From an uncultured Collinsella sp. (GTDB lineage: Bacteria; Actinomycetota; Coriobacteriia; Coriobacteriales; Coriobacteriaceae), in contig CAUDVX010000023.1 in NCBI GenBank assembly GCA_958452935.1, positions 1 to 26,116 on the forward strand: 26,116 bases of DNA. Direction: 5' to 3'. Below, in pieces: positions 14,317 through 21,972 of the stretch. The position numbers and the translations under genes are program-made. Under the pieces are notes generated by a model, which saw nothing but the letters and a program-made list of their open reading frames with translations, was not told the DNA's origin and did not search any database. Positions within the stretch are counted from its first letter, which is position 1, and each line of letters starts with the position of its first letter.

Positions 14317-14346
14317 GGGTGCGGACACCCCATGATGTCCGCACCC
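14317..14346 (-). terminator. Strong hairpin between the HTH and kinase genes
   Basis: GGGTGCGGACA (14317-14327) is perfectly complementary to TGTCCGCACCC (14336-14346), with an 8-nt loop. On the minus strand it lies 52 nt after the HTH stop codon and just before the kinase start. No T tract follows, so it may attenuate or process rather than fully terminate. Confidence 0.45.
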
Positions 14347-14397
14347 CGCTCGTTTGCATGGTTGTTCTGGTGGCACCGCCGGCTCAGCCATCGGCCA

Positions 14398-14820
14398 CTA
14401 ACTCACCGTTTCCTCGCCAAAGCGATACAGCTCTTCATTGACCTTTTGGAGGCTACAGCCACGGTCGATGCAAAAGATAATGATTGCATCGCGACGGTCC
14501 TTGCAGTTGAGAACGCTCACTCCGGCAGCCGTCAGGGCGCGGTTGGTCTCCTTCATCGACAGCGCCATTGCAAAGGCAATCTGCAGCACCTTATTGCGGC
14601 TCGGATTGCGCGAACCGGTAAAGATCTGATAGCCAAAGGTCTCGTTGAGGTCGGCCATACGCACCACGCGCGAACGCTCGAGCCCCTTCTCTTGCAGCAA
14701 CTGCTTTAAGTAGTCCGAAAGCGACGGTGCGGCAAAGTCGTGCTCTTTGATATAGCCATCGATGTTTGGCGCGTCGAGGAGTTCATTGAGTAACTCGTCC
14801 GTCAGCTTTTTATTGGGCAT
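14398..14820 (-). CDS. XRE-like helix-turn-helix protein
   Basis: 140 residues from the ATG at 14820, preceded by GGGAGGTGAGG. The middle (about 33-100: LSDYLKQLLQEKGLERSRVV, then YQIFTGSRNPSRNKVLQIAFAMAL) follows the five-helix XRE/Cro fold: a helix, the HTH pair with 'GSRNPSRNKVLQIA' like the recognition and support helices, and a closing helix KETNRALTAAG. The C-terminal 40 residues contain CKDRRDAIIIFCIDRG, which is outside the DNA-binding core. Such proteins are often encoded next to Hanks-type kinases in Gram-positive bacteria, and this one lies directly upstream of the kinase gene, so a signalling link is plausible but inferred from position only. Confidence 0.7.
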   Translation of the reverse strand: MPNKKLTDELLNELLDAPNIDGYIKEHDFAAPSLSDYLKQLLQEKGLERSRVVRMADLNETFGYQIFTGSRNPSRNKVLQIAFAMALSMKETNRALTAAGVSVLNCKDRRDAIIIFCIDRGCSLQKVNEELYRFGEETVS

Positions 14821-14859
14821 ACGACCTCACCTCCCATACGGCGCAACGGTAGCGACATG

Positions 14860-15402
14860 TTAGGCCAGCACCCAGCTTGCAGCGGCAGACTTATCAAACA
14901 CGTTGGCAAAATAGAGAGCCTTCTTGATGTCACCATCAAAGTAGATATTGCCCGCCACGGAGCCACCGGCGGCAAGGGTACCAGACTGCAGCTCATCGGA
15001 ACCCTCGCTGTAATAACCCTGGTTCTGCTGCGCACCGTTGGCGTCCTCGCCCTTCCAGTCGTAGATATTGTAATCTGCGCCCTCATCGCCATTGTTGACG
15101 TACGTGACGTGAATACCCGTCATGGTTGAACCGTCAAAATTTGTGAGGCCGGGCTGGACGGAATCGACGACGACAGAAAGGCCAGCAGCCGTGGTCACCG
15201 TCGTGCCAACAGCTAGGTCAGTCGTCGGCTGTTCTTCCTTCTTCGTCTCTTCCTTCTTGGCGCCATCGTCAGCGTCCTCGGTGACGGTCGCCTTATCGCT
15301 ACCGCAACCGGCAAGAAGACTGGCAGTCCCCAAAGCGACGGTGGCGAATGCGCCAAGTGCAGCGCGACGGCTCAGCAGCACATCGTTTTCGAGCTTTTTC
15401 AT
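14860..15402 (-). CDS. Lipoprotein with DUF4352-like domain
   Basis: 180 residues from the ATG at 15402 (GGAAGGA upstream). The signal ends in lipobox LLAGC, with Cys33 to be lipidated, and carries a twin-arginine motif SRRAALG ahead of the hydrophobic stretch, so Tat export is possible. An acidic/lysine-rich linker (about 38-60) leads to a beta-rich domain with SVVVDSVQPG, MTGIHVTYVNNGDE and SGTLAAGGSVAGNIYFD, the pattern of the immunoglobulin-like DUF4352 family (TELO2-like, extracellular). Function is unknown. It is co-oriented with the HTH and kinase genes, 39 nt upstream of the HTH start. Its ribosome binding site lies inside a 14-bp inverted repeat. Confidence 0.8.
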   Translation of the reverse strand: MKKLENDVLLSRRAALGAFATVALGTASLLAGCGSDKATVTEDADDGAKKEETKKEEQPTTDLAVGTTVTTAAGLSVVVDSVQPGLTNFDGSTMTGIHVTYVNNGDEGADYNIYDWKGEDANGAQQNQGYYSEGSDELQSGTLAAGGSVAGNIYFDGDIKKALYFANVFDKSAAASWVLA

Positions 15403-15407
15403 TATGC

Positions 15408-15461
15408 ATCCTTCCTACGATCCGGCTACCGCGCCGGCACACAGCACATCGTAGGAAGGAT
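15408..15461 (-). promoter_or_regulatory. 5' hairpin that sequesters the lipoprotein ribosome binding site
   Basis: ATCCTTCCTACGAT (15408-15421) and ATCGTAGGAAGGAT (15448-15461) form a perfect 14-bp inverted repeat; the 26-nt loop has its own CCGGC/GCCGG stem (15422-15426 with 15433-15437). In the lipoprotein mRNA the second arm contains the GGAAGGA ribosome site, 6 nt from the ATG, so folding would hide it. Translational control is inferred. Confidence 0.6.
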
Positions 15462-15919
15462 TGGACTTGAATTCATTAGCTGAGAGCTAAGGTTGTCATA
15501 TAGAAGAGCATGAAGCGCGTGTCCATCGCCGATGACACCTCGAGGCTTGCCAACATCGATTTGAACTACTGGTTCTACGGCTGCAGCACCTTGCCTCGAT
15601 TTCCGACATGGCGAACCTGCGCGGCGTGGTCCATGCGGACGACGAAGCTCTCGAGCATGCCCTGCACGCTCGATGCTCGCACGAGCTCGACAGAATCCTG
15701 ATAGATGCGGGCTGAGAACCGCCCAAGGGTCACAAGGGCTCGACCACATTCAACAACCACAAGGCCATCGTGGACGGCAATGACACGGCCTGCGACTCAA
15801 AGCAGACGATGCGCACGATGTGCCGAATAGACCGCGAGGAGCAGGCGGGATACCTCATAACAGCCGGCAGTCCCTACGGCATAGGCTAGGCAATGGGGTG
15901 TGGGGGCGTGTAGCAAGGA
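15462..15919. other. Gene-debris region without an intact gene
   Basis: No intact gene is supported. On the plus strand one frame reads fairly continuously from about 15536 to 15889, broken by a TGA at 15713; its second half contains AIVDGNDTACDSKQTMRTMC and CRIDREEQAGYLITAG. On the minus strand a competing frame around 15575-15775 reads AVHDGLVVVECGRALVTLG and QDSVELVRASSVQGML. Neither was recognised. The two readings conflict, and both are interrupted, which suggests a decayed gene. A small palindrome TTAGCT-GAG-AGCTAA lies near 15477. Confidence 0.4.
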
Positions 15920-16674
15920 CTAAAGCAGGTCGCTTTCCACCTCAACGTCTTCGATGCTTTCGACCTCCGCTTCAGTGGGCAGGGTCCCGTCGGGGTCCTC
16001 ACCCTCCATGAACATCCTGATGGCGTTCTTAGCAATGATACTCGTCGATGCCACGTCACGCCGCCGCCAATCAAGCCGCCGGCGAGGGGTAGCATTTTCC
16101 CGAGGTTGATGATACCTTTCTCGCCGAACTTCGTGATAAATCTGAAGCCGACCTTCTGGTTGATCTTCACGAGTGCCGACCCGGGAATCTTCTTGATTGC
16201 AACCTCAAGCGATTTCGTCCCAGTCTTGATGAGCCCCATTTTGACAAGATCACTCGCCGTCGTACCCGTGAGGCACATGTAGATCATCGTCTGAACTTGG
16301 TCGGACGTAACGTCATAGCCACCAATCTTCGCGATGCAGGCGATCATGCGCATCTGAACGTACATGACGCTGCTTATGTTCGCGGGAATTGCGACCGGAA
16401 GCGTAATCAAGCCCCCGAGCCCGGTGACGAAACCTGAGGTTCCGCATTTCATGACCTGCCACTTTGCGAGTGCCCTCGCGGCATCATCGGGCGACTTCGC
16501 CTTTCCCGTGTAGTCAGCAACCATCTCGTCGACCGAACGACTCACCTTAGGGACGCCATTCAGCGCGCTCCTGTAGATGGTATCGAGCAGCTTGCCGGCC
16601 GATTCCTCATCGATGGGAATCTCGAAGCCTTTGGCCTTTTCAACCGTTTCCTTCTCTCCCGCCTTCTTAGCCAT
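15920..16674 (-). pseudogene. EcsC-family protein gene broken by a 1-nt frameshift
   Basis: The ATG at 16674 has AAGGAAG upstream. The first about 206 residues match the EcsC family: GLGGLITLPVAIPANISSVM, MRMIACIAKIGGYDVTSDQVQTM, and the AVIK(K)IPGSALVKINQKVGFR-like section. The reading then passes GGLIGGG and turns into an Arg/Ser/Pro-rich tail that stays open to 15886. Shifting by one base near 16053-16060 restores a natural acidic tail (VASTSIIAKNAIRMFMEGED, ending ESDLL) that stops at 15920-15922. A single lost base in the GGCGTGACGTGG area explains it. EcsC proteins are poorly understood; some affect ABC transport or membrane proteins. It may be a real pseudogene or an assembly error. 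Confidence 0.75.
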
Positions 16675-16812
16675 GGCTCTTCCTTTCTCGCAGCTTTACT
16701 TTCTCAATGACCCTTGCAAATTCTGCGAACCGTCCATCAATCTTTGGACATTTTACCTCGCGATTTATAGCGACGATTCAGCTGACAGCTGATTTGCGAC
16801 CGCAGTGGATGA

Positions 16813-16983
16813 TGGGCTCGCAAGTTGGCCTATGTCCTGTTGGTGGGTCCTTATGGAATCTATTGCGATGAGCTGGCATGGGGGCTGGCGATCGCGGCCT
16901 GCATCCCCGTGTTGCTGGCGGCGGCACTCTCACGCCAAACGCTTGCACATTCGGATTGCTACACAACGAATGAAACATATTGA
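16813..16983 (+). pseudogene. Possible C-terminal remnant of a membrane transporter (MATE-like)
   Basis: A plus-strand frame of 56 codons ends at TGA 16981-16983 and has no plausible start. It reads RKLAYVLLVGPYGIYCDELAW and continues as a hydrophobic helix (GLAIAACIPVLLAAALSRQ) and a polar tail. A Gly-Ile-(Trp/Tyr)-x-x-x-x-Ala-Trp turn before a last helix is reminiscent of the C terminus of MATE efflux proteins. Nothing upstream continues it, so if genuine it is a truncated relic. The remainder of 16675-17045 shows no gene. The call is weak. Confidence 0.3.
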
Positions 16984-17045
16984 CGTGGGGCGCTGTTCAT
17001 TCAGAGTCCGCCCCCTCGCCTCATCCTCAAAAGGCTCGTCGAAGC

Positions 17046-17369
17046 CTAGCCCACCGTGACGGATTCCCCGGTAAAGGTGCTAACGAGCAGCAAAACAAAG
17101 AACACAAGGTAGCCGATGCTCAACAGGTAGGCGGTAACCAAAAAGACAATCCATCCCACATCGGTCTTGCCGTCGGCACGACGTTGCTCGCGATTGCGGC
17201 AGAGCCAAATCGTCACGCCAATAGCCACAATCAGCAGCACGACCGCCGCTGCGGCCAGCCCGGCAAGCACAAACATCAAGCCAACGCTCACGACGATGAC
17301 CGGAATCAGCAGCAAGCCACACCCGCATCCACCCGGACTATACACGGCAGTCTGTCGGCGTCGTTCCAT
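17046..17369 (-). CDS. Small membrane protein of unknown function
   Basis: 107 residues from the ATG at 17369, chosen because TTGGAG lies 8 nt upstream; the frame is open to 17399 but that start has no ribosome site. After a basic N terminus (MERRRQTAVYSPGG) come a Cys/Gly cluster (GGCGCG), a long hydrophobic stretch of about 45 residues likely forming two helices, a basic loop (CRNREQRRADGKTD) and a third hydrophobic helix. No family was recognised. It lies 30 nt downstream of the antitoxin gene on the same strand and could be in the same transcript. Confidence 0.55.
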   Translation of the reverse strand: MERRRQTAVYSPGGCGCGLLLIPVIVVSVGLMFVLAGLAAAAVVLLIVAIGVTIWLCRNREQRRADGKTDVGWIVFLVTAYLLSIGYLVFFVLLLVSTFTGESVTVG

Positions 17370-17398
17370 CGTCACTCCAACCTCAATATCTTTGAGCA

Positions 17399-17740
17399 CT
17401 ACAACGCAACGGCCCGCTGAACGGGAACGATCTTATCCAGCTCCGGCTCGATGCGCCTCTTCTCTGCCTCGAGGTCAAACGCCATCTGAGCGCGAAGCCA
17501 ATAGCCATCCGTTAGGCCAAAGTAGCGGCAAAGGCGAAGATCGGTGTCAGCCGTAACACGACGCCTTCCCAAAATAATCTGCCCAATACGCTGTGCCGGA
17601 ATCCCGGTCTCCTTAGCAAGGCGATATTGAGAAATGCCCATAGGAACAAGAAATTCCTCTTTGAGAAGTTCACCAGGAGTCACCGGCGACAGCAAATCGG
17701 GCGCGGTCTCATCACTTGTGATAATCGACGATTTCGACAT
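17399..17740 (-). CDS. higA: HigA-type antitoxin (XRE-family HTH)
   Basis: 113 residues from the ATG at 17740; an upstream extension to 17794 lies wholly inside the toxin gene. The HigA signature is nearly complete: TPGELLKEEFLVPMGISQYR, LAKETGIPAQRIGQIILGRR as the helix-turn-helix, TADTDLRLCRYFGLTDGYWL and the tail MAFDLEAEKRRI. It neutralises the toxin encoded just upstream and should repress the operon. Overlap with the toxin gene is 29 nt (17712-17740), consistent with translational coupling and the toxin-first order that distinguishes HigBA from most toxin-antitoxin pairs. Confidence 0.88.
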   Translation of the reverse strand: MSKSSIITSDETAPDLLSPVTPGELLKEEFLVPMGISQYRLAKETGIPAQRIGQIILGRRRVTADTDLRLCRYFGLTDGYWLRAQMAFDLEAEKRRIEPELDKIVPVQRAVAL

Positions 17741-17993
17741 TCCAAGCCATCCCCTGTCTCCACTCAAAACAGACCCGATAGCGCTCATTAACACGGATGC
17801 TATATTGACCAGCGCGATCGCCCTTCAACGCTTCAAGACGATTGCCTGGCGGAGCGCGAAGATCATCAAGCGAAGCGCAGATCTGCAGTTGGCGAATCTT
17901 CCTCAAGGCGACCCGCTCAAAAGGAATGAGCTTCCTAATCCGCACACCCATTGCGAAGCGTTCAGTGTCTTCATCTTTATATGATGCAATCAT
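17712..17993 (-). CDS. higB: HigB/RelE-superfamily toxin
   Basis: 93 residues from the ATG at 17993 (AAGGCGA upstream). The sequence has the RelE-fold HigB pattern: KIRQLQICASLDDLRAPPGN, RLEALKGDRAGQYSIRVNER, YRVCFEW and EIVDYHK. The 'L..L.g.R.g.ySIRvN.ryRvcF' segment carries the basic residues that ribosome-dependent mRNA interferases use. The length is the family norm, and no damage is visible. It cleaves translated mRNA when free of antitoxin (family knowledge). Confidence 0.88.
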   Translation of the reverse strand: MIASYKDEDTERFAMGVRIRKLIPFERVALRKIRQLQICASLDDLRAPPGNRLEALKGDRAGQYSIRVNERYRVCFEWRQGMAWNVEIVDYHK

Positions 17994-18004
17994 AGTATCG
18001 CCTT

Positions 18005-18050
18005 ACGTTAATAACGTCAAACGTTTCTATAGACTTACATCTCTATTATA
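18005..18050 (-). promoter_or_regulatory. higBA promoter and probable operator
   Basis: On the minus strand a consensus TATAAT (18045-18050) lies about 52 nt before the higB ATG; no good -35 is seen. The 13-bp palindrome ACGTTA-A-TAACGT (18005-18017) sits between it and the start codon, where HigA dimers often bind. The flanking AACGTTT may be a further half site. Confidence 0.5.
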
Positions 18051-18094
18051 CCGTACATCTGTTCGTATTTTCTAGAACAGGTATTCTTCGCCAC

Positions 18095-19282
18095 TTAAGC
18101 AAGCAAAAGCAATCGTTTGTAGACATCGAGGCCTTTGAGCAGGATTTCCTCGTCAAAGAGCATGGTATCGGTATGCAGAGCGCTCATGGCATAGGCGGGA
18201 CAGCCACCCGAATCGCTCGGGTTTTCTTGTCCCTCTGGCACGCCCGTGCCCAGCAAGAAGAACACGCCCGGCAGATGGCGCTGATAGAACGCGAAATCCT
18301 CGGCGATTAGCAGCGGCTCGTCCACAAGTTGCAGCTCGGACAAGGCAGGCGCAATGCAGGCAAACAGCTCGGGGTCGTTATCGACTGGCGGATAGCCCTC
18401 GGCAAAATCGAGATCGTACGTACAGCCCGTTGCGGCGCAGGCCTCGTCCAACACGCGCCGCACGCCCTCACGCGCACGGTCGAACATACCGTCCGTAAAC
18501 ACGCGCAGGCTGCCAGCCACATGTGCCTCCCCCGCCACCGCATTGCAGACGGTGCCGGCCTGCAGCAGGCCAAACTTACCAATGCAAGGCTCGTCGGCAC
18601 CCAGCTCATCCATGAGCTCGCGCTCGGAAACTAAGAACTTGGCCGCCGCCAGCGCGGCATCGTGCGATTCGTTTACGGGAACGCCGTAGGTCTTGGCGAT
18701 ATGGATGCTCGTGCCATGGATATGAATGTGCGTCTCGCTTGAGCGCGCCAGCAGCGGACCGGAACAGCTCGCCAACGTACCGGCGGGCAAATCGGGCCAT
18801 ACATGGAAGCCGAAGATGCGATCTGCCCCATAGCGCTCGAATACGCCGCTCTCGCACACTGTCTTGGCGCCGCCGGTCGTCTCCTCGGCAGGCTGGAACA
18901 CAAAGAGCACGTTGCGCTTGATGGCACCCGGTTGCTCACGAATCGCTCGGTCGACAAAAGTCGCCGCCGCGAGCGCCATGGCCATGTGTCCATCGTGTCC
19001 GCACGCGTGCATTTTGCCGGGATGAGTCGAGGCAAAGGCAACGCCCGTTGCCTCCGCGATGGGCAGGGCATCCATATCGGCGCGAATCGCCGTGGCATGC
19101 GTAGCGCCCACGCCGGCATCGAAGAAGGCACAGACGCAGCTCGGACACGGATGGGTCACCTCACAAGCGAGCGGCGCCAACACGCCCTCGATATAGGCGA
19201 TAGTCTGCGGAAGATCGAAGTCGAGCTCCGGGATTCTGTGTAAGTCGCGCCGATAGCAACGGAGTTCTTGGAGCTCGGTCAT
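18095..19282 (-). CDS. dapL: M20-family amidohydrolase, probable N-acetyl-diaminopimelate deacetylase
   Basis: 395 residues from the ATG at 19282 (AAAGGA with 7-nt spacing); an ATG 15 nt upstream lacks a ribosome site. The M20D fold shows RADMDALPI, the metal-site segments HACGHDGHMAMAL (Cys and His ligands) and FVFQPAEETTGGA (Glu-Glu), then GFHVWPDLPAG and the C-terminal ALHTDTMLF His. The dimerisation lid domain lies at about 190-300. Such enzymes remove N-acyl groups from amino acids. Because the gene diverges from a lysine riboswitch-controlled operon that contains dapH (the N-acetyltransferase), the best assignment is the deacetylase step of the acetylase branch. A general hippurate or N-acyl amino acid hydrolase is the alternative. 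Confidence 0.75.
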   Translation of the reverse strand: MTELQELRCYRRDLHRIPELDFDLPQTIAYIEGVLAPLACEVTHPCPSCVCAFFDAGVGATHATAIRADMDALPIAEATGVAFASTHPGKMHACGHDGHMAMALAAATFVDRAIREQPGAIKRNVLFVFQPAEETTGGAKTVCESGVFERYGADRIFGFHVWPDLPAGTLASCSGPLLARSSETHIHIHGTSIHIAKTYGVPVNESHDAALAAAKFLVSERELMDELGADEPCIGKFGLLQAGTVCNAVAGEAHVAGSLRVFTDGMFDRAREGVRRVLDEACAATGCTYDLDFAEGYPPVDNDPELFACIAPALSELQLVDEPLLIAEDFAFYQRHLPGVFFLLGTGVPEGQENPSDSGGCPAYAMSALHTDTMLFDEEILLKGLDVYKRLLLLA

Positions 19283-19432
19283 AAAGGTTCCTTTCATAGG
19301 TGCGCGCCAGTTGCCATCTTATTGTGCCGCAAGATTGCCGCACCCTTATTTCCAGCATATCCCTGCATTTTTTAAACGTTATATACGAATACTCTTGTTT
19401 GCTAAAGTGCAACGTGGTAGGGTCATTACCAC

Positions 19433-19592
19433 TTGATAGAGGCGCGGGCACGAAGAACCGCGGGCGAGCCGGCAGGCTTTGACCCCGTGGGGAGGCGAAA
19501 CCCGCCGAACTGGGTTTTTCGGGCACGAACAGCCTGGTGGGCCTGCGGGAAACACCCGCAGGACTGTCTGCAGCAATGCGGGAGCGCTATCC
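19433..19592 (+). ncRNA. Lysine riboswitch (L box)
   Basis: The leader of the lysine operon matches the class by motif. GATAGAGGCGC opens P1/P2, GGGGAGGCGAAACCCGCCGAAC is represented here by AGGCGAAACCCGCCGAAC, and the last helix is GGGCCTGCGGG-AAAC-CCCGCAGGACTGTC. P1 pairs GATAG (19435-19439) with CTATC (19587-19591). CGCTATCC (19585-19592), the 3' side of P1, can instead pair with GGATAGCG (19642-19649), which abuts the GAGG ribosome site (19649-19652) of the LysA start at 19663. That is the expected switch segment, though the direction of control cannot be settled by eye. Confidence 0.85.
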
Positions 19593-19662
19593 GGACATTG
19601 GGTCCACGCTATGCGGATTCGATGCGCCGATGGCGCCGTCTGGATAGCGAGGTTTACGGGAC

Positions 19663-21972
19663 ATGGCATTGACCCCCAACGAAGCGTATGCGGCCAAGCA
19701 GCCGTTTGTGGACAAGAAAACGCTCGAGCATATCGTCGAGCAGTTTCCCACGCCGTTTCATCTATACGACGAGGCGGGCATCCGCCGCAACATGCAAGAA
19801 GTGCGCGACGCCTTTGCATGGAACCCGGGCTTTAAGGAATACTTTGCCGTCAAGGCCAATCCCAACCCGGCGCTCATCTCCATTCTCAACGAATACGGCT
19901 GCGGCTGCGATTGCTCGAGTTATACCGAGCTCATGATTGCCCGCTCACTGGGCATCACCGGCCACGACATCATGTTCTCGTCCAACGACACGCCGGCGGC
20001 GGATTTTGCCCTTGCAGATAAACTGGGCGCCATCGTCAACTTTGACGACATCAGCCATATCGAGTTCTTTGAGCGCGTCGCGGGCCCCATTCCCAAGACG
20101 GTAAGCTGCCGTTTTAACCCGGGCGGCCTGTTCCAGCTCTCTAACGGCATTATGGACAACCCCGGCGACTCCAAGTACGGCATGACCACCGAGCAGCTCT
20201 TTGAGGCTTTCCGCATGCTCAAGGCCAAGGGCGCCGAGAATTTTGGCATCCATGCCTTCCTTGCCAGTAACACCGTCACTAACGACTACTATCCCAAGCT
20301 CGCACGCATCCTCTTTAAACTTGCCGTGCGCCTGGAGTGCGAGACCGGCGCACATGTCGCCTTTATCAATCTGTCCGGCGGTGTGGGTATCCCCTACCTG
20401 CCCGAGCAGCAGGCTAACGACATTCACGCCATCGGCGAGGGCGTACACGCAGCCTACGACGAGATTCTGGTCCCCGCCGGCATGAGCGATGTGGCGATCT
20501 GCACCGAGATGGGTCGCTTTATGATGGGCCCCTACGGATGCCTGGTCACCAAGGCCATCCACGAAAAGCAGATCTACAAGGACTATATCGGTGTCGACGC
20601 AAGCGCCGTCGATCTGATCCGCCCTGCCATGTATGGCGCCTACCACCACATTACGGTAATGGGTCAGCCGGGCGGCCCTGACAAGACCGCAGCACCGGTC
20701 ACGAACACGTATGACATCACGGGCAACTTGTGCGAGAACAACGACAAGTTCGCCATCGATCGCGAGCTGCCGCATATCGACATGGGCGACCTGCTTGTAA
20801 TCCACGATACCGGCGCGCATGGCTACTCCATGGGCTACAACTACAACGGACGCCTGCGCTCCGCCGAGGTCCTGCTGCGCCCCGATGGCTCGGCCGACCT
20901 CATCCGCCGTGCCGAGCGCCCGGGCGATTACTTTGCCACGCTCGACGTGCTGCCGAGCGGCCGAGAGCTGCTGGCCAAGTCGCGCGCCGAAAGTGCCCGC
21001 CGTCGCGCCCAAGACGAGCGCCTGGCCGTCGCCGCTCAATGGAACAAACGCATCCAGATCGCGGACGCGAAGGAGAAGAACATGGACATCCGCAATCTCG
21101 AGGGCTCAATCGTCGCCCTCGTCACGCCGTTTAAAAAGGACGGCAGCGTCGACTTTGACGCACTCGAGCGCCTTATCGATTTCCACCTGCAAAACGGCAC
21201 CGACGCCATCCTCACCCTGGGCACCACCGGCGAGAGCGCCACGATGACCGATGACGAGGACAACTCCGTTGTCGCCGCCGTGGTCAAGCAGGTTGCAGGA
21301 CGCGTCCCCGTCATCGCCGGCTCGGGCTCCAACTCCACGCAAACCATGCTCACCAAGTCGCTCACCTACCAGGGCTTGGGCGCCGATGGCCTGCTGCTCA
21401 TTACCCCCTACTACAACAAGTCCAATGATGAGGGTATCTATCAGCACTTTAAGACCGTCGCCGACGCCGTGGACATCCCCTGCATCCTGTACAACATCCC
21501 CGGCCGCTGCGGCTGCGGCATCAGCGAGCGCAACGTAGAGCGCCTGGCAGCACATCCCAACATCATGGGCATCAAGGAGGCCTCGGGCAACGTCGCCTTT
21601 GCCGCCAAGATCGCGCACCTGCTGTCCGACGACTTCCGCATGTACTCGGGCGAGGACGCGCTCACCGTGCCGCTCATGAGCCTGGGCGCCTCGGGCACCA
21701 TCAGCGTGTGGGCCGACGTACAGCCGCAGCTCGTGCACGACATGTGCCGCGCTTATCTGGACGGCGACGTGGCACGTGCCCGCGATATCCAGATTGCCGG
21801 TCAGCCGCTCATCAACGCCCTCTTTAGTGAGGTCAACCCCATCCCCGTTAAGGAAGCGCTCGCTCAGATGGGTATGATCGAGGCAAACTACCGCATGCCG
21901 CTATGCCCCATGGCCAACGACACGCGCGCTGCACTTACCGATGCTCTGAAGGGAGCTGGTCTGCTTGATTAA
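19663..21972 (+). CDS. lysA-dapA: Fused diaminopimelate decarboxylase (LysA) - dihydrodipicolinate synthase (DapA)
   Basis: 769 residues in one open frame. Residues about 1-440 are a PLP-dependent decarboxylase: Lys64 in YFAVKANPNP forms the Schiff base, with NLSGGVGIPY, EMGRFMMGPYG, NLCENNDKFA and GAHGYSMGYNYNGRLR. LysA makes L-lysine from meso-diaminopimelate. A charged linker (about 440-473) leads to residues 474-769, a full-length DapA (296 residues) with GTTGES, YYNKSNDEG, LYNIPGR and catalytic Lys in GIKEASGN (Lys165 of the DapA part). DapA condenses pyruvate with aspartate semialdehyde. An AAGGAG 6 nt before the internal ATG at 21082 may give separate DapA. The gene follows the lysine riboswitch and overlaps dapB by 8 nt. 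Confidence 0.9.
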   Translation: MALTPNEAYAAKQPFVDKKTLEHIVEQFPTPFHLYDEAGIRRNMQEVRDAFAWNPGFKEYFAVKANPNPALISILNEYGCGCDCSSYTELMIARSLGITGHDIMFSSNDTPAADFALADKLGAIVNFDDISHIEFFERVAGPIPKTVSCRFNPGGLFQLSNGIMDNPGDSKYGMTTEQLFEAFRMLKAKGAENFGIHAFLASNTVTNDYYPKLARILFKLAVRLECETGAHVAFINLSGGVGIPYLPEQQANDIHAIGEGVHAAYDEILVPAGMSDVAICTEMGRFMMGPYGCLVTKAIHEKQIYKDYIGVDASAVDLIRPAMYGAYHHITVMGQPGGPDKTAAPVTNTYDITGNLCENNDKFAIDRELPHIDMGDLLVIHDTGAHGYSMGYNYNGRLRSAEVLLRPDGSADLIRRAERPGDYFATLDVLPSGRELLAKSRAESARRRAQDERLAVAAQWNKRIQIADAKEKNMDIRNLEGSIVALVTPFKKDGSVDFDALERLIDFHLQNGTDAILTLGTTGESATMTDDEDNSVVAAVVKQVAGRVPVIAGSGSNSTQTMLTKSLTYQGLGADGLLLITPYYNKSNDEGIYQHFKTVADAVDIPCILYNIPGRCGCGISERNVERLAAHPNIMGIKEASGNVAFAAKIAHLLSDDFRMYSGEDALTVPLMSLGASGTISVWADVQPQLVHDMCRAYLDGDVARARDIQIAGQPLINALFSEVNPIPVKEALAQMGMIEANYRMPLCPMANDTRAALTDALKGAGLLD
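21070..21084 (+). promoter_or_regulatory. Internal ribosome binding site and DapA start inside the fusion
   Basis: AAGGAG (21070-21075), a 6-nt spacer and ATG (21082-21084) lie in the linker between the LysA and DapA parts. This is a consensus ribosome site at the exact conventional start of DapA, so a stand-alone 296-residue DapA may be made besides the fusion. Confidence 0.65.

Noticed and set aside
14311..14391. Longer N terminus of the kinase
   Set aside because: The extra 27 codons lie in the intergenic hairpin and have no ribosome site or kinase-family similarity.
16675..17045. Possible RNA gene in the gap between the EcsC-like gene and the small membrane protein
   Set aside because: No tRNA-like or extended stem structure was seen; the only coding-like signal is the weak transporter-tail remnant.
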